Assembly (NCBI GenBank): GCA_017442645.1
Contig: JAFRZH010000025.1
Location: 1-16,179, forward strand
Direction: 5' to 3'
Origin: a bacterium
GTDB lineage: Bacteria > Patescibacteria > JAEDAM01 > Absconditabacterales > Absconditicoccaceae
DNA length: 16,179 nucleotides
Shown here: one piece after another, positions 1-8,038 of the stretch
Position numbering within the stretch: position 1 is the first letter of the stretch
Layout: the number at the start of each line of letters is the position of its first letter
Notes under the pieces: model-generated
Databases searched by the model: none
The model's input: only the letters and a program-made list of their open reading frames with translations
What the model was told of the DNA's origin: nothing
Position numbers and translations under genes: made by a program

Positions 1-1
1 C

Positions 2-271
2 AGTCTGCTTTATGCCTTACAAAAGGGAGCCGACGGAGATACAAAAAATCAGATAAATCAGGTTATTGATCTTAAACCAAATGAAGAAACTGATTTTCTG
101 GTTAGATACATCATCAAAAGCACTAAGAACATGACCAATTCCTTGTGGTATAAAAAATCACTTGGAATTCAGAGTGATTACAGACTGTTTACAAAGGATT
201 ATGATTTTATTATCAAGCAGAAGTTAAAGATGAAAATTTCCATAATAATGAACCTGAGAAACATGAAATAA
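2..271 (+). CDS. 3' fragment of an unidentified ORF, partial at window edge
   Basis: An open frame enters from outside the window and runs 89 codons to a TAA without any TGA. I do not recognise the product. Its codons (CTG, GCC, AAG, TCC, ATC) are more GC-rich than those of neighbouring genes, and its glycines are all GGA, so it looks unlike the UGA-rich genes that follow. It may be a foreign or chimeric piece, or only a chance open frame. From about position 175 the better coding signal is in another frame, that of the phosphorylase-like ORF, so a frameshift around 150-220 is possible. Low confidence that this is a translated gene. Confidence 0.3.
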   Translation, partial: SLLYALQKGADGDTKNQINQVIDLKPNEETDFLVRYIIKSTKNMTNSLWYKKSLGIQSDYRLFTKDYDFIIKQKLKMKISIIMNLRNMK

Positions 272-303
272 TTGCATGGAAAACAATAACAGATTTACCA
301 AAA

Positions 304-1380
304 ATGATTCATTCTGATGTAATATTCCAAGCATATACATCTTCTTTTTGACAGCAAACGAAATATCATATTCCTACGACGTCATATAACGAACATACCA
401 TGGGACAAAGTCTTCTACCATATATTGATATAAAAATTCATCACTGTTTAGATGAGCTTAATTTCCAACAAATACACATTTTACCATTATATGACCATGA
501 TTTTACAAATACAATCATTAGCAAAAAAGAAAAAACAGGAAAAAAATTTAATCGAAAAAGACCAACAGGAGAAATTGAAGATAATATATTTCTCTTAAAA
601 TGTTTCCCATGAATTGCTTATGTTCAACATTATGCTAGTTTAGTTAAACAATATTTTCTATTACACAACAAACCCTTACCACTCATTTCTTATTCTTTAC
701 CAAATGAAGAACAAATAAAAAAAGCTATAAACCTAACTAATTTTGTCGATATTCCTAAAGCTGACGTAGTGATTGTTTGAATGGTTGAACAATTACAAGA
801 TTTATTACCAAATAGCCAATGGAATTGAACTTGAGATTTTGAATGGAAAATATGAATTATTAATAATCAAACTTTTATGCTTCTTTGATGTAAATTTAGT
901 TTTTGGTGAGATATTGCTTGAACTTTAGTAAAATGTTTAAGTGAAAAATGAATTAAAAAAATAATATACGTAGGGAAACTGTGATGATTAAAGCAATGAT
1001 TTATGCCAAATGAGACATTGGCTACATGAAATAATTCATTTGTAAATTGATCATTGATAGAGCGAGAAAATCCTTTTCAAACCATTAAAGAAGAAAATCT
1101 TATTCATTGAAAACATTATACTTCAAATTCTTTACTTTTTGAAGATAAAAAACGACTTCAATCAGTACAAAATACTTTTGATTTTGTGGACCCAGAAATT
1201 TGATATATGGCAAAAGCTGCTATCGAAAATCGTATTCAATTTGGATATTTACATATCATTTCCAATAATCTTACACAAGAATTTGAAGATAATTTATCTA
1301 ATGAAAGAAATGAAAATATAAAAACAAAAAGAAAAATATTATTTGAGAAAATAAAAAATATCCTACAAACATATTTATAA
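304..1380 (+). CDS. Phosphorylase-superfamily (PNP/UDP-type) protein with Nudix-like N-terminal remnant
   Basis: With UGA read as Gly this frame is open from 154 to a TAA at 1378-1380. The C-terminal half resembles the nucleoside phosphorylase fold: a strand-loop DVVIVGMVEQL near 740-800, FWGDIAGTLVKCL followed by GIKKIIYVGKLGGL near 900-990 (the family's vGtaGgl phosphate and base loop), and FVDPEIGYMAKAA near 1185-1220, matching the E-bearing VDMEaaa motif. Upstream of any ATG the same frame reads NEPEKHEIIAWKTITDLP (about 245-300), which resembles the last strand and helix of MTH1/NUDT15-type Nudix domains, but no Nudix box lies in frame. ATG options are 304 and 400, and neither has a Shine-Dalgarno. 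About 17 of its ~22 glycines are UGA. The superfamily is likely; the substrate is unknown. It may be a broken Nudix-phosphorylase fusion. Confidence 0.6.
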
Positions 1381-1393
1381 TTTATAAAATAAC

Positions 1394-2116
1394 ATGTGAT
1401 TAACTGTTTTATGATTTGAATCTGATCATCGTTGATGAAAAGGAACTCAAATAAGAATATTGCAAAATCTTTTTAAAACATTAAATATGCCTTGTATAGC
1501 AATGAGATGAGCTTTATACAGAGAATGAATACAAGAGTGAACAAATTATCGAGATCCTAATTCTGAAAAATGGAGAAATATTATGCATAAATATCCTCAA
1601 GTAGATAATATGACACCAAAGGCAAAATATCAATTTGAGAAAAAAAATATTATCGATTTACATAATGAAGTTTATTCAACCCTTCAATTATTTAAAAAAA
1701 TAACAGAAAATACTAAAACTGATTTAATTGTACTTTTAGATAGAACTGATATTTCAAATTATTTTTGGTTAAAAAAACAAAATACAAAATTATCGTTTCA
1801 AGATTTTAAAAATCTCCTTAAAAACGATCTTATTATCCCCGATTGTACATTTTATCTTAATGTTCCTCAAGACATTCTCATAAACAGAATTACTCACGAT
1901 ACTTATCCAAATAGTTCTCGTAATAAAGAAAGAAAATGTACAATAAAACAATATCATACACTTTATGATAACACCATAAAAGATAGTGAAGAACGATGAT
2001 TTTGTATTAAAGAAATTGAATGATGAGAAAATATTGAAACCGTTAAAAAAAAATTACATCAAGCTATTTATGAATTTTTGATACTACAACAAAATAAAAA
2101 AAAGGACGGTAATTAA
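1394..2116 (+). CDS. Thymidylate-kinase-like P-loop nucleotide kinase
   Basis: This 240-residue protein starts at an ATG 13 bases after the previous stop. The N-terminus contains FESDHRGGKGTQIRIL (residues ~8-23), which fits the dTMP kinase P-loop (FEGxDGxGKSTQ), with Lys and Thr kept and two of the loop glycines written as UGA. Next come YRDPNSEKWR, a DRTDISNYFW segment in the place of the DRY..S motif (~residue 120), and PDCTFYLNVPQDILINRI (~residue 155), which matches the PDltlyLdvpPe...R segment. Known family members phosphorylate dTMP to dTDP. Here the loop departs from consensus (Ser-Asp-His in place of Gly-x-Asp, and Gly for Ser before Thr), so a different nucleotide substrate is possible. 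Ten of twelve glycines are UGA. It probably shares an operon with the phosphorylase-like gene, and both suggest nucleotide salvage. No ribosome binding site is visible. Confidence 0.65.
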
Positions 2117-2130
2117 TTTCCGTCTTTTTT
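2098..2130. terminator. Bidirectional intrinsic terminator
   Basis: GGACGG (2104-2109) pairs with CCGTC plus T (2120-2125) around an AT-rich loop. The stem is flanked by six A on the left and six T on the right, so it works in both directions. It closes the kinase gene on the + strand and der on the - strand. The der stop codon (2129-2131) overlaps its edge. Confidence 0.8.
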
Positions 2131-3823
2131 ACCATCTTTTTTTCTTCTTCTGATTCTTTTCTCCATACGCTTCCGCAAACATTCTATCAATCGCTCTTTG
2201 ATCTCCTTTTTTCGCATTAAAATATTTTCCTTCTCTTTTTGGTTTTTCTCTGGTCTTTTTCAAAGTTGAAGAAGATTTACTTTGTTTTCAAGAGGTTCTT
2301 GAAGAAGAATCAGATTTTTCTCCTTTTTTCTCTCGTTTTCTCTTTCCTTTATTGCTATAGGGATTTTCTCTTTCAGATTCAGAAAAATCATCTTCATACT
2401 CATCATAATCGATATTTCCTCCTCAAATCTCAGAATCTTTCAAGGTATATTCTTTCGCGTCTTGCTCGTTATAATTGACTTGAATCGTTCCCTCGTTTCC
2501 ATTTTCCCCTCTATTTCTGTATTTAATCACGATAGGAACCCCGATAAATCCAAAATTCTTCCTAATCACATTTTCCACTCGCTTCTTGAAGGAAAAATTT
2601 ACTCTCGATTTATGGTTCACAAAAACAATAAAGGTTGGCGCATCAACAGCAATTTGAGTCGCATATAAAATTTTACAAATCTTATTCTTTGGAAACCTTG
2701 GAGGTCTCTGAATCATATCAAGTTGTAATGCTTTATTAAGTTCTCTTGTGGTAATTCTTTTCATATTTTCTTTCTGGAGCATAGCAACCATTCTCATCAC
2801 ATCTTCGATTCCGTCCCCTTTCAAAGCACACATCGGAACGATTGGAATATATTTCGCAAATTCAAGGTATGTTTGCGTATTTTGAATCATTGCATTGATT
2901 CCTTTGGGATTCACTTGATCGACTTTATTGAGCGCAAAAATGATCGGCAAAGAAAGTCTATGAATTTCTTGAAGTAAAGTCATATCCCTATGCGTAATTC
3001 CTTGAGTACAATCCACCATAAAAATCACAACAGGTCTCGTATATTCAAGCATAGAAAGTGTTTTATCATAAGCGATTTTCTCGATTCCATGAACTTTCCC
3101 TTTTTTCTTGATCCCTGCAGTATCATAAGCAATAAATTTTTTCCCTTTATATTCAAATTCTCCTGCAACATAATCTCTCGTCGTTCCTGAAACATCAGAT
3201 ACGATTGCTAAATTTTCTCCAACTAACGTATTGAGCAACGTAGATTTTCAAGCATTTGGCTTTCCAATAATCGCAAGTCCAACTCTTTCTTCTTCAGGTT
3301 CTGCTTGATAATCAGGGTGCTCTTTAAATCGCTGTTTATATTTTTTCACCAAGACATCCTGCACTTGATCGAGGTTTCTCTCATTTTTTGCACTAATTCC
3401 AAGCACTTCTGAAAAACCAAGCGAATAATAATCCGCAAGTGCTAAATCTGTTTCACTTTCTTTCCATTTGATATCGAGTTTATTGACGATCAAAATCGTA
3501 GCATCAGATTTTTTTTCTGTTCTGATAATATCCATAATATACTGCTCTTTAGCAGTAATTCCTGCACTATCATCAATCAAAAAGAGCAATAAGTCTGAAT
3601 CTTGTACGATTTGAGTGATATACGGTACTTCGTCCGAAAAATCGAGAAGTCCTGGACTATCAAAAATCATCACGACATCACCGTTTTCAAGTTCCATTCT
3701 ATGTTTTATAATATCTCTCGTCGTTCCTGGAATATCTGTCACAATTGCACGAAATTGACCGATCAATCTATTGAAAAGCGTAGATTTTCCAGCATTTGTA
3801 GCTCCAATAAGTCCAATTTTCAT
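2129..3823 (-). CDS. der: Ribosome biogenesis GTPase Der (EngA)
   Basis: Der has two tandem GTPase domains and helps assemble the 50S subunit. Domain 1 has G1 GATNAGKST, G2/G3 DIPGTTRD and DSPG, and G4 NKLD. Domain 2 has G1 GKPNAGKST (~residue 187), SDVSGTTRD, DTAG and NKVD. A C-terminal KH-like domain follows (RPPRFPKNK ... GVPIVIKYRNR). The Walker A glycine of domain 2 is a UGA at 3246-3248, while the equivalent glycine of domain 1 is GGA. I chose ATG 3823 (MKIGLIG) because families begin just before G1; a GTG three codons upstream (3832) is the alternative. At 564 residues it is ~100 longer than usual: after residue ~467 there is a Lys/Glu/Ser/Arg-rich tail reaching a TAA and containing two of the gene's three UGA codons (one at the junction). 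It probably runs from its own promoter. Confidence 0.95.
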
Positions 3824-3858
3824 CTCTATCACATAAGGGATAAAATTTACCAGAAAGG

Positions 3859-3886
3859 ATTATAATGTTTTGCTAAGAAAAAACAA
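3859..3886 (-). promoter_or_regulatory. Putative der promoter
   Basis: On the - strand, TTGTTT (3886-3881) is separated by 16 bases from TATAAT (3864-3859). The expected start of transcription would leave a leader of about 28 bases before the der ATG. The same TTGTTT-16 layout precedes mutL and the TetR gene. This is pattern-based only. Confidence 0.5.
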
Positions 3887-3940
3887 CGAAAAAAGATTTT
3901 TTTGCATTTTCTGGAGGGAAGCTCTAAAAAAATATTAAAA

Positions 3941-3975
3941 AAAAGAAGAAAAGTCTGACTTCTCCTCTTTTGTAT
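3941..3975 (-). terminator. Terminator after the lytic-transglycosylase-like gene
   Basis: On the - strand an AAAAGAGGAGAAGTC arm pairs with a GACTTTTCTTCTTTT arm using A-U, G-C and several G-U pairs, and is followed by more T. It lies three bases past the stop of the upstream - strand gene. The 27-base core (3945-3971) recurs with one mismatch inside mutL at 8844-8870. Confidence 0.7.
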
Positions 3976-3977
3976 GA

Positions 3978-4811
3978 TTACATCTTATTTTCTCGGTCAA
4001 GTACTTTTAAATACTGTGCAAAAATTCCATTTTTTTTGCTCTCCCCTGTCCAAAGTTCACTTTTATATCATTCAAAGAAATACTTTAAAGATTTTGGCAT
4101 TACATCTCCTACAACCGTTCCCTTATCCAAACCATTATACAATGCAGAGAATCTTATTAAATCTTCATATGTTGCTCCTGTATAAGATAACGTAATTTGA
4201 CGAGTTTCATCATTATTTCTATTGTATCGGTCAATCTTGCTACGAGCGAAAAGCAAAAAATCTTTTATAGTATCATAAAATATCTCTTTAGTAATTTCTC
4301 CCGTCCCATAATCTTTACTTACAATCTGAAATGGACCATCTCCATTTTTAGGAAGATAATATCCACAACTTGACTCTCTCCACCAGATGGAAATTGTTAA
4401 TGCTGTTGGGAAATCATAGGCATAACTCCAGTTATCAATACTATTATACCATCCAATACAATTTTCATCAAGTTCACCATTGAGAAGTAAATTTTCTTTA
4501 TATCTATCAAAGAATTCTTGATGAGCAGTTCTTGAACTTTGTTTTGCAACATTTTTTCTATTTGCAAATTGTGTATACGAATAATCTCTCAAATTAGCAA
4601 AAAGATATCCTAATCTCTCATCAACGCTATCCACAATTTCTCAAAATTTCTGAAATTGAGAATAATAACTCCATAAATCCTTATTTTCACTTTTTGCAAG
4701 AGTTGACTTTAAAAGAGTAAGATTCTGATTATCTCCTGTAGTTGGTTCATAGGCCCAAGTGCTTCCTAACAATAAGATAAAAAAACCGATTCCTAATATC
4801 ATTTTCTTCAT
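3978..4811 (-). CDS. Secreted lytic-transglycosylase-like (SLT fold) protein
   Basis: This 277-residue protein starts with a clear signal peptide: MKK, then a hydrophobic core ILGIGFFILLLGS, with a likely cleavage site after TWA (~residue 20). The middle holds ALTISIWWRESSCGYY, then NGDGPFQIV, which fits the SLT/lysozyme-like pattern of a catalytic Glu in ESS (~residue 146) followed by G.fQi. The C-terminal helix region has FSALYNG, as in Goose-type/SLT folds. Known members cleave peptidoglycan glycan strands outside the membrane. Two glycines are UGA, one before residue 60 and one 31 codons before the stop, so the standard code would lose both the signal peptide and the C-terminus. In this lineage the target could be its own wall or that of a host or prey cell, which is inference. 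Fold assignment is moderately sure. Confidence 0.7.
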
Positions 4812-4881
4812 TTTATTTTTCTTTATAAATAAAAACTTATTCTCCTCTTTTTTTATTTATTTGATTTTGATCTCTTAATAT

Positions 4882-5019
4882 TTAATCTAACATTTCACAT
4901 CTTTTCTTGTAATTTCCAGTTTTTCTATATCATTCTCTAGTAATTTTAAGCAGCTGTTGCAATAATTTATTCTTCTCAATTTCTTTATAAGAGCGAAAAT
5001 CATTAACCCCTGCTTCCAT
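4882..5019 (-). CDS. Small hypothetical ORF, 45 residues
   Basis: An ATG-to-TAA frame of 45 codons with one internal UGA. The product is charged (MEAGVNDFRSYKEIEKNK... ending KKRCEMLD) and mostly helical by composition. It has no signal peptide and I do not recognise it. It lies between tRNA-Arg and the lytic-transglycosylase-like gene on the same strand. The ATG has no visible ribosome binding site. It could be a real small protein or a chance frame. Confidence 0.35.
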
Positions 5020-5050
5020 ATTATCTTTTTATATTTTAAATTTTTTATCT

Positions 5051-5122
5051 TGCCCCGACCCGGAATCGAACCGGGATTACAGTCTTCGCAGGACTGTGTC
5101 CTATCCGTTGAACGACCGGGAC
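5051..5122 (-). tRNA. tRNA-Arg (anticodon GCG)
   Basis: A 72-base cloverleaf on the - strand. The acceptor stem GTCCCGG pairs with TCGGGGC, with two G-U pairs. The D arm is GTTC/GGAC. The anticodon stem is CAGTC/GACTG with loop CTGCGAA, giving anticodon GCG. The variable loop has 4 bases. The T arm is CCCGG-TTCGATT-CCGGG and the discriminator is A. No CCA is encoded. GCG reads CGC and CGU as arginine. Most bacteria use ACG (inosine-modified) here, so G34 is unusual. Confidence 0.9.
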
Positions 5123-5203
5123 CTAAAACCTACATTTTTTATCTTAAAGATTTTCCTTTTACAAGCAATACTTTTTTTAACTTTTTTCAAAATAAAAAAA
5201 TCA

Positions 5204-5905
5204 TTATATTCCCCTTTTTAGATACCAAGCTCCAATAATAGCCGCTGTTTCCATCCTTAAAACCGTATCTCAGAGTGAATGTACTTTATAATTTATAGGG
5301 AACCTTTGATAATCTTTTTGAGATAATCCGCCTTCAGGTCAAATGACTCATAAAGGAGGAAGAGAGACTTGCTTTATAATATCAGACTTTTCTTTTTTTT
5401 CAATATCAAAGACACAAAAATTCCATATTTTTCATAAAGGATTTAAGTCTCTTACAATTTCGATTTGTGGAAATTCCCATCATCGAGATTGCTCGAGAGC
5501 TTCTTTCATAATTTTCCTCATTCTTTTTATTTTATTTTCATTTAACTCTTTTATTTGAGAATTTTCTGCTTTTCGAAAATAAATGTGAGATATCCCTATT
5601 TCTGTCAATTTTTGTACAATTAATTCAAGTTTTTCTTGTTTATTTGGAAACGCTATCAACATTCCAATCATTACCTTTTCATTCAGATTTTTTTTTCTTT
5701 CTAATATTTTGGTATAAATTTCGCTCTCTGTATATTTTATTAATTCCAATTTTATTCTTTGTTCTCATTGAAAATCTTGAACATAAAAAACATATCAAGG
5801 TTTTGCTCTCAATACTTTTCTTAACTGCTGTATTAAATCTCCATTATTTTTTATAATTAGCTCACTCCCCTGCTCTTCAAAATCAGAACAAATAAAAAGC
5901 TGCAT
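5204..5905 (-). CDS. rsmE: 16S rRNA (uracil-1498-N3)-methyltransferase RsmE
   Basis: RsmE methylates U1498 in the decoding region of 16S rRNA using S-adenosylmethionine, through a SPOUT (knotted) fold. This 233-residue protein matches the usual length. An N-terminal PUA-like part contains the LRKVLRAKPG segment. The SPOUT part has KLTEIGISHIYF, then EALEQSRGWEFPQI, the GPEGGLS motif, and LGDTVLRMETAA near the C-terminus (the conserved lG.rILRtETA). Seven glycines are UGA, including the first Gly of GPEGG and the Gly before DTVLRMETAA, so the standard code would remove the cofactor site. It starts 16 bases after the tyrS stop on the same strand, so the two are probably co-transcribed. The stop is TAA followed at once by TGA. 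Confidence 0.93.
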
Positions 5906-5921
5906 TACATGATTAAATAAA

Positions 5922-7160
5922 TTAAAGGTATTTTATTACAAAATATTGCTTTTTTCCTCTACGGATAATAAGAAAATTTGATACTAAACAATCAGATTTT
6001 TTTACCATAAAATCAATATCCTCAATTTGTTCACCATTGAGACTTATGGAACGAGAAGACATCATCTCACGAGCTTCTCTTTTACTAGAACAAATAGAAG
6101 CTTCAACTAATAGTTCTACTAATTTTTTTTCTTCACTAATAGAGAACTCTGGGAGATTATTAAATGCAGATAAAGCTTCATCTTCATTTAACTCTTTTAA
6201 ATTTCCACTAAATAAAACTTCACTAATATGAAGAGCCTTTTCATATTCTTCTTTTCCATGCAAGAAAGTAATTACTTCTTCTGCAAGACGCTTTTGAGCA
6301 ATTCTAAGTTCTGGTTTATTTTGATGTTGCCTTTCGATTTCTTCTATTTCTTCTTTTGTTAAAAACGTTAATTTTTTGAGGTAGTCAATAACACATCTAT
6401 CATCAGAATTAATAAGATATTGATAAAGTTCATAAGAAGATGTTTTATTTTTATCAAGCCATAAAGCATTTCCTTCTGTTTTTCAAAATTTTACTCCATT
6501 TGCATCCAAAATTAATGGCATTGTAAAGGCATGCAACTCTACATTCTCCTTTTTACGTGCAAGTTCAATTCCCGTTGTCATATTTCCCCATTGATCAGAA
6601 CCTGCAACTTGAAGAGTTACTCCTTTTGTTTTATTTAAAATAACAAAGTCTAATCCTTGTAAAATAGTATATGCAAATTCACAAAAAGTAATTCCCGTTT
6701 CTAATCTTCTTGCTATAATTTCTTTATTTAGCATATAATTTACATTAATATATTTTCCATAATCTCTAAGAAAATCAATTGTTGAAATATCTTTAATCCA
6801 ATCATAATTATTTACTACTTCAAATCAAAAAATCTCCTTTGCCTGTTTGGTTAAAGATTGAACATTTTTTTCAACTTGTTCTTTGGTGATCATTTGTCTT
6901 TCAGTCGAAGGTTTAGGATCTCAAATCAATCCTGTAGCTCATCCGATAAGCAAAATTGGTTTATGTCCATATTTTGCCAATCTCGAAGCGATTAAAAATG
7001 AGGAAAAATGTCCGATATGCATTGAATCCGCTGTTGGATCTGTTCCTATATAAAAAGTTAATTGGCCATTATTAAGTTTTTCTATCAATTCAGGACTTGA
7101 AATATCTTTTATCAATCCTCTCCACTGCAAATCTTCAAAACAATTCATTATATTATCCAT
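5922..7160 (-). CDS. tyrS: Tyrosyl-tRNA synthetase
   Basis: This is a class I synthetase that charges tRNA-Tyr with tyrosine. The 412-residue length is typical. Motifs in order: [16 protein letters not shown] (HIGH box, residues ~37-52), GGATGLIGDP (~75-84), the tyrosine-binding [23 protein letters not shown] (~200), and VKFGKTEG as the KMSKS-like loop (~226). A C-terminal S4 RNA-binding domain includes [21 protein letters not shown]. Four glycines are UGA: in GGATG, LIGDP, IFGF and KFGKT. The ATG at 7158-7160 begins a normal N-terminus. A promoter-like sequence lies just upstream and rsmE follows 16 bases downstream. No Shine-Dalgarno is seen. Confidence 0.96.
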
Positions 7161-7178
7161 AAAAAAATAAATTACTTT

Positions 7179-7206
7179 CTTATACTTATCGCTTTTCTAA
7201 TTTCAA
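7179..7206 (-). promoter_or_regulatory. Putative tyrS-rsmE promoter
   Basis: On the - strand, TTGAAA (7206-7201) is separated by 16 bases from TATAAG (7184-7179). Its upstream edge overlaps a palindrome, ATTTCAATTGAAAT. It lies between the mutL-tail remnant and the tyrS start, so tyrS probably does not depend on read-through from mutL. Confidence 0.45.
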
Positions 7207-7226
7207 TTGAAATTATTTAACGGGAC

Positions 7227-7304
7227 TTATCTATCGAAAAATTTATCAATTTCTTTTTTCTCAATTCTCACGAAAAATGTTCTTCCGTGCTGAAAAATAG
7301 GCCT
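7227..7304 (-). pseudogene. Displaced second copy of the mutL 3' end (25 codons and stop)
   Basis: Directly after the stop of the secreted-protein gene, in the same frame, 25 codons read RPIFQHGRTFFVRIEKKEID and then KFFDR and TAA. From the Gln onward, 20 of 21 residues equal the true C-terminus of MutL (8039-8104). At DNA level there are 7 differences in 66 bases; six are silent third-position changes and one gives Thr for Pro. The next bases (TAAGTC) also match. It has no start codon of its own and is not expected to make a protein. The silent differences show that both copies were once tails of working mutL genes that diverged separately. Confidence 0.85.
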
Positions 7305-8003
7305 TTATTCTAAAAATTCTATATCATCGATAGTATAAAGAACTGCTCAAGGAGTGTAAGGGGTTCTTATATATTTTTCTTTATTGTGTGATTCTACAAA
7401 GGCTATTATCCCATCAGTACAATAATAATAAGAATGATTAAATGCTCATTCAGTACAATCTTCATCTTCAGTATGACGATCAGAAGCTCCATATTTTTGA
7501 TTCATCTCTTGTTTGAAACGAGTGAAAAGGGATTCGTGTTTATTTTTTTTAAAGACTTCTACAAATTTATCAGAAGAAAAACGATATTCAATTCTATTTC
7601 ATGAAGCAATAAAAAGATTACCGATTATTTTACAGAAATAGGGGAAATGAGTCCAATTTTCATCTTCTTCAGAATTACACCAACCTCAATAGGAAGTTTT
7701 TAGTTTGATTCATAAAGTTGGATAACCATATTCATATCTATAATAGTATTCTCATCAATAACTATATTTGTAGATATCAACAATGAGATTAGCAGTATCA
7801 ACGGTTCTAAAATGTTCTTCTATCGGTTCTGGATCATCTTCATTGGGAAGAGAATCAAGGGTCTGAGAAGTAGGATTAACTTGAATCTCTTGCTCGGAAA
7901 CAATTTTTTCAATGAGAGGTTCTGATTCTTCTTGTGCATGAGAATTCTGAGCAGAAGTAATAATACCACTTATGGTAAAAAGAAGAGTTAAAAAGCTGAA
8001 CAT
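7305..8003 (-). CDS. Secreted protein of unknown function with four cysteines
   Basis: This 232-residue protein begins with a hydrophobic export segment (MFSFLTLLFTISGIITSAQ) with a likely cleavage after NSHA. An acidic linker rich in Glu, Pro and Ser follows to about residue 65, then a globular part rich in Tyr. Four cysteines in that part (GWCN, YFCK, EDCTEG, YYCTDG) could form two disulfides outside the cell. Seven glycines are UGA. I recognise no family. The signal peptide lacks a positive N-terminus; the frame continues upstream to a TAG with a further hydrophobic stretch, but without ATG, GTG or TTG, so the true start is uncertain. It lies 35 bases after the mutL stop and ends against a displaced mutL tail, which suggests it arrived as inserted cargo. 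Confidence 0.75.
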
Positions 8004-8038
8004 GACAATAATGATTAAGGTTAAAAACGTTGTTCGAC

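Noticed and set aside
1394..2116. UGA as tryptophan (code 4) or selenocysteine
   Set aside because: UGA falls at P-loop and motif glycines, and Trp positions use TGG. No SECIS-like element would explain dozens of UGA codons.
2423..3248. der, mutL, tyrS, lysS and ruvB as pseudogenes or split genes
   Set aside because: The apparent breaks are all TGA codons at glycine positions, with family similarity continuing in the same frame on both sides. They are recoded codons, not nonsense mutations.
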